A DNA stretch of 47,210 nt from Nostoc sp. CHAB 5836 (GCF_020829445.1 NZ_JAIVFV010000038.1:1-47210), one strand, 5' to 3'. Positions 8,147 to 16,769 are shown, counted from the stretch's first letter. Translations and numbers: made by a program. The notes: generated from the letters alone by a model not told the origin.

Positions 8147-8701
8147 TTAGTTAATCGCAGAATTAGCCATTTTTACCAAAGAAGTGCGATCGCCTGCTTT
8201 CAACCCAACAACATATTGCACACCCTGTTGTCTCCAAGTCAAGGTAGCATCTGAACAATTAGCGCCACAAGTAAAATCCACAAAATAGCCAGTGACGCCC
8301 TTAGTTAAGGATACAGGTTTACCAGTAAGATGAGGTGTTTTCCGGCTTACAGCTTCAGCAGAAACAACGCCCAAACGACAAGCAGTTCCACCAGTACAAT
8401 CGGGAGTGAAACCCAGTAAAATATCATACTTCTTTTGCGTAGCAGTTTCTATAATTGCGTAAATTGGATTTTCCCCATCCGACTCAGGAATAAACTTGGG
8501 CAATAAAATCTTAATTTGAGTTTTTTGCTTTAATTTAGGCAGAATAGATTTAAAAACTGGGTGTAACTCGGTTTTACTCTGCTGTGCTATCAGTTTGGAC
8601 TGGTTATTGATAGTGGCTATGGCTGACTTGTGAAAGCTGCTAACGCTGACTAATAAAAATACGGCACACACAGCACTAGTATTTCTGAAGCTTAAAATCA
8701 T
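8147..8701 (-). CDS. Secreted hypothetical protein
   Basis: A 184-residue protein with a Sec-type signal peptide: charged start, hydrophobic core VCAVFLLVSVSSF, likely cleavage near residue 30 (SAIATI). The mature part holds four cysteines in two pairs (DCTGGTAC and TCGANC) that could form disulfides in the periplasm. I do not recognise a named domain; similar small exported proteins are common in Nostocales. It stands alone, with repeat elements upstream (I1, A1). Confidence 0.7.
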   Translation of the reverse strand: MILSFRNTSAVCAVFLLVSVSSFHKSAIATINNQSKLIAQQSKTELHPVFKSILPKLKQKTQIKILLPKFIPESDGENPIYAIIETATQKKYDILLGFTPDCTGGTACRLGVVSAEAVSRKTPHLTGKPVSLTKGVTGYFVDFTCGANCSDATLTWRQQGVQYVVGLKAGDRTSLVKMANSAIN

Positions 8702-8726
8702 CTTTAAAAACCTATTTCATCTAAAG

Positions 8727-8789
8727 TAGGACTTACGCAAGTGTCACAAAAAATAAAAGCTTTATGATATGCCAGTTGCGTAAGTCCTA
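8727..8789. repeat. Element I1: 63-bp unit with perfect 14-bp inverted repeats
   Basis: TAGGACTTACGCAA (8727-8740) is the exact reverse complement of TTGCGTAAGTCCTA (8776-8789). TAAAG occurs immediately before and after, a possible 5-bp target duplication. The same terminus recurs at 30202-30319 and 23794-23829. Confidence 0.75.
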
Positions 8790-8879
8790 TAAAGTACTTA
8801 TTTGTAATACCCATTTTGAGTATCAAATTACGCATTTCACAGGGATACTTCCAGAGTTGGTAGAACCCTACCCCCAACC

Positions 8880-9047
8880 CAGGGCTATTTCATTCTAGAC
8901 ATAAACCACCCGGAACTGAAGTTCCTGGCTCATAGCTAAAGTCCGTTAAAACGGACTATAACCTTTTCTCAGTAGTCTTTAGACTACTTTCGCTATTAGA
9001 TTCAGAATTAATTCTGAGGCGGGCTAGATGAGAATGAAATAGCCCTG
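8880..9047. mobile_element. Element A1: non-autonomous four-hairpin element with TIRs and TSD
   Basis: 168 bp bounded by CAGGGCTATTTCATTCT and its inverse, flanked by CCCCAACC at 8872-8879 and 9048-9055 (8-bp direct repeat). It carries four internal palindromes, including AGTCCGTTAAAACGGACT and AGTAGTCTTTAGACTACT. It has landed in a C-rich intergenic repeat of family L. No open reading frame. A second copy in inverse orientation is at 30984-31297. Confidence 0.85.
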
Positions 9048-9105
9048 CCCCAACCCCCTCCTCGCTCTTCGAGAGGGGGCTAATATGTGGCACTTGAGCA
9101 ATTGT

Positions 9106-10725
9106 TTAGAAGTTTAAAATATCTAATGATTCTTCTATTTCTAAATCTAATATTCTTTCTCTTGTATCTTTGAGTGCTTCAAGTTTACCTTCTTTACGAT
9201 AGATATCTGCTGCTTTTTCAAAATCTTCAATTGCTCCTTGTTTATCTGACATTTCTAAACGAATATTGCCACGATTGTAATAAGCATCAGCATAATTTGA
9301 ATTAATCTGGATTGCCTGAGTATAATCTTCAATTGCTCCCGGAAAATCTCCTAAATCTGAACGAGCATTACCACGGTTATAATAAGCATCGGCATAACTA
9401 GGATTAATCTGGATTGCCTGAGTATAATCTTCAATTGCTCCCGGAAAATCTCCTAAATCTGAACGAGCATTACCACGTTTTTTATAAGCTATGGCATCTT
9501 GAGGATTAATCTTGATTGCTTGGGGAAATCCGGGTTTAGAACCTAATAAATAACGAGCAATCCCACGGTTTTTATAAGCATCAGCATAATCAGGATTAAT
9601 TTTAATCGCCTGGGTATAATCCTCAATCGCTCCTTGATTATCTCCTATATGAGAACGAGCTTCAGCCCGGTTTTTATAAGCTACAGCAACATGAGGATTA
9701 ATTCTAATAGCTTCGGTATAATCATTAATTGCTTCTTCTAATCGCCCCAGTTGATAGAGAGCTAGACCTCGTTTATTGTAAGATTTAGCATCATGGATAT
9801 TCATTTGGATTGCCTGAGAATAATCTGCGATCGCAGTTTCATAATCTCCTATTTGATAGTGAGCTAAACCTCGTTTATAATATAAATCAACATCACCATG
9901 ATTAACTTCTAAAGCTTGATTATAATTGGTAATTGCATTTGTATATTCTCCCTTTTCAAAACATTTATCACCCAGTTTTACGTAAGATATATTTAAATAT
10001 TCATCACTATATTCAGGCTGAAAAGAATACTCTACAACCTGATTAATAGTTGGCTTAGATAAAATTTCCTGTTTCGGGAGATATTTGGAAATTGGTGGTT
10101 GTTGCCTAGAAGAATGATTTAGAGAAAATTGTAACTGCTCTAGATAACACCATAAACCACCACCATATAGTAATTGTTCTATCCCAAAAGAAATTTTACC
10201 AGTTTTCAACTTAATCATCCGGGTTGGGAGAAAGCCAGCCAAAAAAAGGTGATACTCAGATTGTGCTTCACTCACATCCTCTTGAATCAAAATGCAAACT
10301 ACAACTGCATTTTTTTCAACTTCTTCAGAGCTAATTGACCATCTTACTCGATCAATCTGACCATGACGAGATTTTACTTCAATACCAATAGACGGATCAG
10401 AAGTCAAGGTAAAATCTATATTGCCATCGCCCCCAAATCGCTTTTCATAATCGACTTCCGTAATAAAATCAGCTAAACGTTCTTTGACAACTTCCTCACC
10501 CAACTTCCCTTTGAGATAGCTAATAAAAACATCACGCACTGGTAAAACCCGCTTATATTTCTCAGCCATCTGCCAGCAAAATTCCCGTAGTGCCTTTAAC
10601 CTTTCTCCAGAGATTATAGTTAATTCACTATATTGACCTTCTGTTTCACAATGAAGTAGACAACCAGATGTTAACCTTTTAATAAAATCAGACTGTAGCG
10701 ATCGCAGTAGTGTAATCCAGTCCAT
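9106..10725 (-). CDS. PD-(D/E)XK nuclease-like domain fused to TPR repeats
   Basis: A 539-residue protein. The N-terminal 190 residues show a nuclease-like motif order: KGKLGEEVV (Glu77/78), GNIDFTL (Asp104) and GIEVKS (Glu116, Lys118), with a following strand VVVCILI. This matches the RecB/resolvase-like PD-(D/E)XK plan, though I do not know a named family. A linker follows, then about eight tetratricopeptide repeats from residue 245 to 515. TPR 5 is four residues short (GSKPGFPQAIKINP), and TPRs 6 and 7 are nearly identical, so the array is still being remodelled. TPRs bind protein partners; a TPR-guided nuclease is plausible but unproven. Solitary gene flanked by repeat DNA. Confidence 0.8.
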   Translation of the reverse strand: MDWITLLRSLQSDFIKRLTSGCLLHCETEGQYSELTIISGERLKALREFCWQMAEKYKRVLPVRDVFISYLKGKLGEEVVKERLADFITEVDYEKRFGGDGNIDFTLTSDPSIGIEVKSRHGQIDRVRWSISSEEVEKNAVVVCILIQEDVSEAQSEYHLFLAGFLPTRMIKLKTGKISFGIEQLLYGGGLWCYLEQLQFSLNHSSRQQPPISKYLPKQEILSKPTINQVVEYSFQPEYSDEYLNISYVKLGDKCFEKGEYTNAITNYNQALEVNHGDVDLYYKRGLAHYQIGDYETAIADYSQAIQMNIHDAKSYNKRGLALYQLGRLEEAINDYTEAIRINPHVAVAYKNRAEARSHIGDNQGAIEDYTQAIKINPDYADAYKNRGIARYLLGSKPGFPQAIKINPQDAIAYKKRGNARSDLGDFPGAIEDYTQAIQINPSYADAYYNRGNARSDLGDFPGAIEDYTQAIQINSNYADAYYNRGNIRLEMSDKQGAIEDFEKAADIYRKEGKLEALKDTRERILDLEIEESLDILNF

Positions 10726-11238
10726 TTATATTTCTGCGAATCTTTATAATGAGATTATTCTATTAATATATCTAGTTGGCGTAAACCTTTTAATTAGCTT
10801 GGGTGATATTCCCAAAAATTGTTTACTATTTTGCAATAATTCTTAATTTAACTTAATATATTCAAATAGCAGAGGACGAGATGGGATTAAGAGACTGCTT
10901 GAAAAGTCAGAGAAATGGTAAAAAAGCTCTCTCAGTATACGCTGTGAATAGATAGTTGTCTAGTGCAATACAGACCTAACCCCCAACCCCTTCCCTACTA
11001 GCGTTGGGGAGTAAGATTCAAAGCCTCTCTCCTTTTAGGAGAGAGGTCAAGTTGTACTAACAGACCCTACAAGACTACTGAGATTTTTTCAAAAACAATT
11101 TCCGATTCTTATATAAGTTATAAATTACCATAAAATGTGGAGATTAAATGACTCTTAAACCGTGTAATAAAGTACCTTTACATCTTGGTTAAGTCTGATA
11201 TCTTATTGGAAACAGCTTTGTTGTTTTCAGGTAGATTG
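10726..11238. repeat. Gene-free spacer with family-L hairpin repeat
   Basis: At 10975-11048 lies a C-rich repeat: CCTAACCCCCAACCCC followed by an AGCGTTGGGGAG arm and then a CCTCTCTCC...GGAGAGAGG hairpin. Related copies are at about 14403-14446, 16505-16577 and 30832-30900. The rest is A+T-rich with no gene seen; the promoter of the carbonic anhydrase gene should lie in its last 100 bp. Confidence 0.6.
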
Positions 11239-11961
11239 ATGAGTCGAATTAATGGATTTTTGGGGCGACGTGATTTATTAAAATTGGCAAGTGTAGTAGG
11301 CATTGCGGCGACTACTTTTGGTGATAGCTTTTGGAATCTAGAACAAACTGCTGTTGCTGATATTCACCCAGTTAACTCTAATCCAATCAGTCCGAATAAA
11401 GCCGTCAGACGCTTATTGGATGGTAATCAAAGATTTATTGATCAAAAACGCAAATATCCCGATCAATCATTAGAACATCTACGATTAGTTGCTAAAGTTC
11501 AGTATCCCTTTGCTGCCATATTGGGCTGTGCAGATTCTAGAGTACCTGCGGAAATTGTCTTCGATCAAGGACTTGGAGATTTATTTGTCGTGCGAGTTGC
11601 TGGTAATGTCGTTAGTGACACGGTTATCGGGAGTTTAGAATATTCTACAGCAGTATTGGGTGCGCAGTTGATTGTGGTTTTGGGTCATAGAAGATGCGGT
11701 GCAGTTGCAGAAGCAATCAAAAACAAACCACTTCCTGGCAGAATGGGTTTGATTATTGAGGGTATCAAACCATCTGTGGAAAGAGTAAAGTTCAGAACGG
11801 GTGATCATATGCAAGATGTGGTGATAGCCAACATTCAATATCAGACTGAAAAATTGCAAGAAAAATCGACAATTTTAGCAAAATTACTCCGTCAAGGTAA
11901 ACTAAAAATTGTTAGGGCTTGTTACGATATTGACACTGGTAAAGTCAACATTATTACTTGA
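11239..11961 (+). CDS. Beta-class carbonic anhydrase with Tat signal
   Basis: Zinc enzyme interconverting CO2 and bicarbonate. The 240-residue product starts MSRINGFLGRRDLLKLASVV, a twin-arginine signal (Arg10-Arg11 before a hydrophobic core), so it is probably periplasmic or thylakoid-lumenal, like cyanobacterial EcaB-type enzymes. Zinc ligands are visible: Cys97 in the CADSR motif with the Asp99/Arg101 dyad, and His150 and Cys153 in GHRRCGA. The ATG at 11239 puts the twin arginines at the expected place; an in-frame GTG at 11185 would bury them. Exported carbonic anhydrase would serve inorganic-carbon uptake. Stands alone. Confidence 0.88.
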   Translation: MSRINGFLGRRDLLKLASVVGIAATTFGDSFWNLEQTAVADIHPVNSNPISPNKAVRRLLDGNQRFIDQKRKYPDQSLEHLRLVAKVQYPFAAILGCADSRVPAEIVFDQGLGDLFVVRVAGNVVSDTVIGSLEYSTAVLGAQLIVVLGHRRCGAVAEAIKNKPLPGRMGLIIEGIKPSVERVKFRTGDHMQDVVIANIQYQTEKLQEKSTILAKLLRQGKLKIVRACYDIDTGKVNIIT

Positions 11962-12402
11962 AAATCTCACATTCTTTAGGTATATAATTCTGAGCTTAAT
12001 GAACTCGCAAAAAAAATATATTATAAAAAATATTTTTTATTGATAATCTTAATGCTCATTTTTTGAAAATGGTATTATATTACAATGTGTGGATTAGGCT
12101 ACGCTAACCCAAACGCAAAAAAATTTATAAAAACCTAAAAGCAAGGTATTGTCCAAGCTGATAATAAATAAACCCAGCAGGGGCCATATAACAAGGCCGC
12201 CTGCCAGGGAGGTATAGTATATTCCGGCCATGTTTGATTAGGTTAGCGCTTATTTATAAAAAATAATTGCGTATCCCTAGATACAATAACTAAATAGTTT
12301 GGAAAACAGAGTTAAGAAAAGTTACTAAATAGGTTAATTTCCAATTAAAACCAACAATTTCCTGAATGGGTAGCAGGGCGACAAGGAGAAACCATGTGCA
12401 AT

Positions 12403-12485
12403 ACAACTTTAGCAGACGCACTCGCGTTCGCGCTTGGTGAGTTTATCGAACGCGAGTGCGTCCCGCTCTTCAGGGCAGTACAAGT
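12403..12485. repeat. Element D3
   Basis: 83-bp unit beginning ACAACTTTAG and ending GGGCAGTACAAGT, the same ends as D2 (22001-22088). Its centre is an inverted repeat of GACGCACTCGCGTTCG type. It lies in the 11962-12549 spacer, where no gene is convincing. A Shine-Dalgarno-led 36-codon frame (12394-12501) crosses it. Confidence 0.65.
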
Positions 12486-12549
12486 ATCCAATGCCCGATA
12501 ATATAAGAAAGCGCTTCACACTTCTTAAATAATCAGCTTTATTAGAACA

Positions 12550-14058
12550 ATGGCGAGAGACTTGCGGGGATTCATCAAAATTTTGGAAGAAAAGGGACAA
12601 TTACGGCGAATTTCAGCTTTAGTTGACCCAGATTTGGAAATTGCTGAGATTTCTAACCGGATGCTGCAAAAAGGTGGGCCAGGGTTGTTGTTTGAAAACG
12701 TCAAAGGTGCTTCCTTCCCTGTGGCGGTGAATTTGATGGGAACTGTGGAAAGGATTTGCTGGGCGATGAATATGCAGCATCCAGAGGAGTTGGAAACTCT
12801 GGGGAAAAAACTAAGTATGCTGCAACAGCCAAAACCGCCGAAGAAGATTTCCCAAGCGATAGATTTTGGAAAAGTGCTGTTTGATGTGGTGAAGGCGAAA
12901 CCAGGACGTGACTTTTTCCCCGCTTGTCAGCAAGTTGTGCTTCAAGGTAATGATTTAGATTTAAATAAGTTGCCTTTAATACGTCCTTATGTTGGTGATG
13001 CTGGCAAGATTATCACGCTGGGACTGGTAATTACCAAAGATTGTGAGACGGGTACACCAAATGTAGGTGTGTATCGCTTACAACTACAATCTCAAAATAC
13101 GATGACGGTTCACTGGTTATCGGTGCGGGGTGGGGCGAGGCATTTGCGAAAAGCGGCCGAACGTGGGAAGAAATTAGAAGTTGCGATCGCACTTGGTGTA
13201 GATCCTCTAATTATTATGGCAGCTGCCACACCCATCCCTATAGATTTATCAGAATGGCTGTTTGCTGGACTCTACGGTGGTTCTGGTGTGCAGTTGGCGA
13301 AGTGTAAAACTGTAGATTTGGAAGTTCCCGCAGATTCGGAATTTGTCTTGGAAGGAACCATTACACCAGGGGAAGTTTTACCAGATGGGCCCTTTGGCGA
13401 CCACATGGGTTATTACGGCGGCGTGGAAGATTCGCCGTTGATCCGCTTTGAGTGTATGACGCACCGGAAAAATCCGATTTACTTAACAACATTTAGCGGT
13501 CGTCCACCGAAAGAAGAAGCGATGATGGCGATCGCACTTAATCGCATCTATACACCTATTTTGCGGCAACAAGTCTCAGAAATTGTCGATTTCTTCCTAC
13601 CAATGGAAGCTTTGAGTTACAAAGCCGCAATTATTTCCATTGATAAAGCATATCCAGGACAAGCACGACGGGCGGCTTTAGCGTTTTGGAGTGCTTTACC
13701 ACAATTTACATACACCAAATTTGTAATTGTTGTAGATAAAGACATAAATATTCGCGATCCGCGTCAAGTTGTGTGGGCGATTAGTTCCAAAGTTGACCCA
13801 GTGCGGGATGTCTTTATTTTGCCGAATACACCTTTTGATACGTTGGATTTTGCCAGTGAGAAGATTGGCTTAGGTGGACGGATGGGAATTGATGCGACTA
13901 CTAAAATTCCGCCGGAAACAAATCATGAATGGGGTTCGCCTTTGGAATCTGACCCAGACGTGGCGGCAATGGTAGAGAGGCGATGGGCGGAGTATGGTTT
14001 AGCAGAGTTGCAGTTAGGAGAAGTAGACCCGAATTTGTTTGGCTATGATATCAGGTAA
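12550..14058 (+). CDS. ubiD: UbiD family decarboxylase
   Basis: Prenylated-FMN-dependent decarboxylase; the founding role is removal of the carboxyl group from polyprenyl-hydroxybenzoate in quinone synthesis, and in cyanobacteria it probably serves plastoquinone or a related aromatic acid. The 502-residue product is standard length, starting MARDLRGFIKILEEKGQLRRI. It has the cofactor/metal region GTPNVGVYRLQLQ and the acidic active-site segment TITPGEVLPDGPFGDHMG at about residues 273-290, then TFSGRPPKEEAMM. The partner flavin prenyltransferase (ubiX) is not in the window. Its stop codon is immediately followed by repeat C1. Confidence 0.9.
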   Translation: MARDLRGFIKILEEKGQLRRISALVDPDLEIAEISNRMLQKGGPGLLFENVKGASFPVAVNLMGTVERICWAMNMQHPEELETLGKKLSMLQQPKPPKKISQAIDFGKVLFDVVKAKPGRDFFPACQQVVLQGNDLDLNKLPLIRPYVGDAGKIITLGLVITKDCETGTPNVGVYRLQLQSQNTMTVHWLSVRGGARHLRKAAERGKKLEVAIALGVDPLIIMAAATPIPIDLSEWLFAGLYGGSGVQLAKCKTVDLEVPADSEFVLEGTITPGEVLPDGPFGDHMGYYGGVEDSPLIRFECMTHRKNPIYLTTFSGRPPKEEAMMAIALNRIYTPILRQQVSEIVDFFLPMEALSYKAAIISIDKAYPGQARRAALAFWSALPQFTYTKFVIVVDKDINIRDPRQVVWAISSKVDPVRDVFILPNTPFDTLDFASEKIGLGGRMGIDATTKIPPETNHEWGSPLESDPDVAAMVERRWAEYGLAELQLGEVDPNLFGYDIR

Positions 14059-14189
14059 TAAGTAGGTCGGCGCAATTAAAGCTAACTGGCTAAGGCTGTC
14101 ATTTGTCATTTGTCCTTCGTCATTTACAAGGGTTTTAAGCCTATTTACGTTTCGTAACATATTTAGGTTTTTTCACGTCAACTTACTTA
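14059..14189 (-). mobile_element. Element C1 (MITE-like), abutting the ubiD stop
   Basis: 131 bp, left end TAAGTAGGTCGGCGC, right end ACTTACTTA; inverse orientation to C2. The first base follows directly after the ubiD TAA. Inside is a short CATTTGTC heptad-like run. One of seven copies in the window. The remaining spacer to 14594 holds a hairpin (about 14282-14312), an L repeat at about 14403-14446, and no gene. Confidence 0.85.
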
Positions 14190-14594
14190 TCATGTCCGGG
14201 TAATTACTCCCTTCCCCCTACAAGATTACCTATTGATTTTTCTCTCTCTTCCTTGGTGTCCTTGGCGTCCTTCTCCCTTGGCGCTAGCCTCTCCCTTTGG
14301 GAGAAGGGGAGACGCACTCGCGTTTGCGGTTCGTAAAAAAAATTAGGTATTCTTCTGGCGGGAAGCAGGGTGGTTTCATACAAGCAGAGAAAAACAACAA
14401 CTGGGTTTCAAAGCCTCTCCCCGTTTCGGGGAGAGGAATGGAAGTGGGGTTTTAAGAATAAGTTGCACATCCCGTCAGTTAATAAAATTAAATAAGTTTA
14501 TACCAGCAAACTAAATCAGATAAAAGCTTTCCTGAATGCTAACCCATCTCTACTTTATTCCCCCCGCTTCTGGGGGGAATATTTTGTCATCAAA

Positions 14595-15161
14595 CTAACT
14601 AGATACTGAATTAGCCGCCTCCGAAGCCTTCGCGGCTGGTGGAAAGCCACCCATGCGAATCTCAGAAGTGAAGGAAGTGATACTAAATCCACCAAAACTC
14701 TTGAGGATATTCACCCGCATTCGTAAATTGGGGCTAGCAAACCACAGGCGTTCCTCAGAACTCATGGTTTCATCCTCTGTAATCAGGGTCAAAGCCCCAT
14801 CACTATCTATTTTATAGTCTCCGGCAACTGGAGTTTTATTGGCATCAACTATTTCTCGCAGTAACTTACCTTGGGTCGGATTATCTGCATCAGGTACTGA
14901 AACTAACACAGTTGAACCATTGTGTTTTGCTTGATCCTTTTCCATTGTGCCGTTCCAGGTAATTTTGGCAGCACAGGAAGCAGAACTAGGATTAATTTTG
15001 TAATTTTCGCAGAGTTTGATCACTTCTGGGTGATCTACTGCCAGCGTCTCAATGATGATGTCTGACTTGCTATTTTCAGATTGGTTAAAAGCCAAATGTT
15101 GACTAGTACGATGAGAAAACCATTTACCAGCACTTAACTGAAAAAACTCTTCAATATTCAT
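14595..15161 (-). CDS. cpcS: Phycobiliprotein chromophore lyase, CpcS/CpeS type
   Basis: Lipocalin-fold lyase that attaches phycocyanobilin or phycoerythrobilin to a cysteine (usually beta-Cys84-type) of phycobiliproteins. The 188-residue product begins [20 protein letters not shown] and contains [32 protein letters not shown] and the closing [23 protein letters not shown], all typical of the S-type family. It lies 75 bp downstream of the HEAT-repeat gene on the same strand, so the two probably form an operon. The exact S-type subclass (CpcS or CpeS) cannot be told from sequence reading alone. The C terminus ([15 protein letters not shown]) is a variable tail. Confidence 0.85.
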   Translation of the reverse strand: MNIEEFFQLSAGKWFSHRTSQHLAFNQSENSKSDIIIETLAVDHPEVIKLCENYKINPSSASCAAKITWNGTMEKDQAKHNGSTVLVSVPDADNPTQGKLLREIVDANKTPVAGDYKIDSDGALTLITEDETMSSEERLWFASPNLRMRVNILKSFGGFSITSFTSEIRMGGFPPAAKASEAANSVSS

Positions 15162-15236
15162 GAATGAAATTACCCTGCATCAAAATGCGAAAATTCCCAC
15201 TTAATTATTATTAAAAGGTAGCAGGAGGCTTTAATA

Positions 15237-15917
15237 TTAAGCTTGATTGTCTATTTCTTCAAGCTTCTTGAGACCAATCCTGGCTGCCTCAGCAACATTA
15301 AAATGATTGTCTTTTTCCAGGTATTTTAAAGCTGAGACACTCTTGGGAGTGGGAAGATTTCCCAAGGCTTCTGCCAAACGTTGCCTTACTAGCCAATCAT
15401 CTGATTGGGCGAAGCGCAGGATCTGATCAACAGACTCAATGTCTTTAATTTCTCCTAGTGCAGAGATTGCAGCTTGTTGCAACACGACTTCTTTGCTATC
15501 TAAAGCCTGAAGAAGAACTTGACGGGCACGGGGGTCTTTAATGTTACCTAAAGAAACGGCTGCACTAAAGCGTACTAGCCAATCAGTATCTTCATAAAAT
15601 GCTCGTGAAAGCACCTCAAAGGCCCTGGCATCACCCAAATATCCTAAAGCACCGGCGGCATCAGCGCGTATACCATAATCGGGGTCATTTTCGAGAATTC
15701 TGACTAAAATTGAATAACATTCTGGCGTTGGCTTGATTCCGAGGGCAAATATTGCCATCGATCGCAGTTGCAAAGATTCGTCGTCTAGTACCTTTTTAAT
15801 CAAAGGGACTGCATCTTCAGGGGGTACATTACGCAAATTGGCAAGGGCTACCATGCGATCGCGTAAATTCGGACTTTCTAACTGAGTAGAAATTTCTTGT
15901 AAGCTTAGAGCTGCCAT
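15237..15917 (-). CDS. HEAT-repeat protein, NblB/CpcE-like
   Basis: A 226-residue protein of about six PBS-lyase HEAT-like repeats of some 30 residues (LRSMAIFALGIKPTPECYSIL, IRADAAGALGYLGDARAFEVL, VRFSAAVSLGNIKDPRARQVL, LQQAAISALGEIKDIESVDQI, VRQRLAEALGNLPTPKSVSAL). Cyanobacterial proteins of this size and composition include the E/F-type bilin lyase subunits and NblB, implicated in phycobilisome breakdown by detaching chromophore. Its position directly upstream of a CpcS/CpeS lyase supports a phycobilin role. No F-type partner is nearby, which favours the NblB-like reading; not certain. Confidence 0.75.
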   Translation of the reverse strand: MAALSLQEISTQLESPNLRDRMVALANLRNVPPEDAVPLIKKVLDDESLQLRSMAIFALGIKPTPECYSILVRILENDPDYGIRADAAGALGYLGDARAFEVLSRAFYEDTDWLVRFSAAVSLGNIKDPRARQVLLQALDSKEVVLQQAAISALGEIKDIESVDQILRFAQSDDWLVRQRLAEALGNLPTPKSVSALKYLEKDNHFNVAEAARIGLKKLEEIDNQA

Positions 15918-16208
15918 TTAGTTCAAAGCGTTTTCTTTACTTATCTTAATTTACCTGATCCGTTCATCAGGCTGTCGCCATAGTGAAGTAGGAGTTTGGC
16001 GACTTTACAAAATGGCTCGATTATGAGTGAAAAATAAACAAATGTTACTTACCGCGAGATTGTGTGGGTACGGTAAGCTTTTCTACCGAGTGCTGCACCC
16101 AGACAAGCATCAGAGCAAGGCACTTTCAAAGCAATTTTAACGTGTCGCGGAAGTCCCCACCCTCAATGTACTCATAGGGTGGGGATAGGGAGCGGGGTAT
16201 AAGGATTA

Positions 16209-16255
16209 CATCTGAATATTGATTTTTTGCTCTTGCAAAAAATCAATATCAGATG
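16209..16255. repeat. Long near-perfect hairpin
   Basis: An arm starting CATCTGAATATTGATTTTTT and its inverse (with one base bulge) enclose a four-base loop TCTT, giving a stem of about 21 bp with T-rich arms. It could act as a bidirectional terminator or be the end of a decayed element. It lies in the 15918-17327 gene-free stretch. Confidence 0.6.
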
Positions 16256-16584
16256 TATGACGAATCCCCAGAATTTTCTGATAGAATTATTTGGTCTTGA
16301 CCATCAATGCCATAAGCGAAAACCAAGCTAACAGGTATATGCTGCAAGAAGAAGATTTGGGTCTTGGGAACCAGGACTCCTGCCCTTGGAGGGAATGTCA
16401 GACTTTCTAGTACTATGGAGTTCTGGAAGCTATTCCCGATGAATTGGGAAGCTTCGTCCGTCTTACGGCGGAGTGGTTCACGAATATAACGCCATACTTT
16501 ACTCTCAAACCTAACCCCCAACCCTTGTAGCGTTGGGGAGCAAGAATCAAAGCCTCTCCCCGTTTCGGGGAGAGGAATGGAAGT

Positions 16585-16769
16585 CCAATACTGCGTAGGT
16601 TTTGGCTAAAAAATAAAAATGTGTAGGTTGGGGAGCCACTGCGCCCTTGCGGTTCCCCGACTTGAAGCACGTGGCGTTTGAGGAACGAAACCCAACCGAA
16701 GAGCGGGGTTTGTTGGGTAACGCATTGCCTCAACCCAACCTACGAATATTCACAAAGCGTGCAGTATTG
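16585..16769. mobile_element. Element B1 with outer CAATACTGC inverted ends and 9-bp direct repeats
   Basis: 185 bp inserted in a family-L repeat and flanked by AATGGAAGT at 16576-16584 and 16770-16778. Outer ends are CAATACTGC and GCAGTATTG. The core at 16623-16743 runs from GTAGGTTGGGG to CAACCCAACCTAC and recurs at 28910-29030 and, shortened, at 31115-31189. No coding potential. Confidence 0.75.

Noticed and set aside
16249..16733. Two overlapping minus-strand frames of 90 and 106 codons
   Set aside because: They cross repeat families L and B, lack ribosome-binding sites and family resemblance; the DNA is better explained by repeats and a decayed element.
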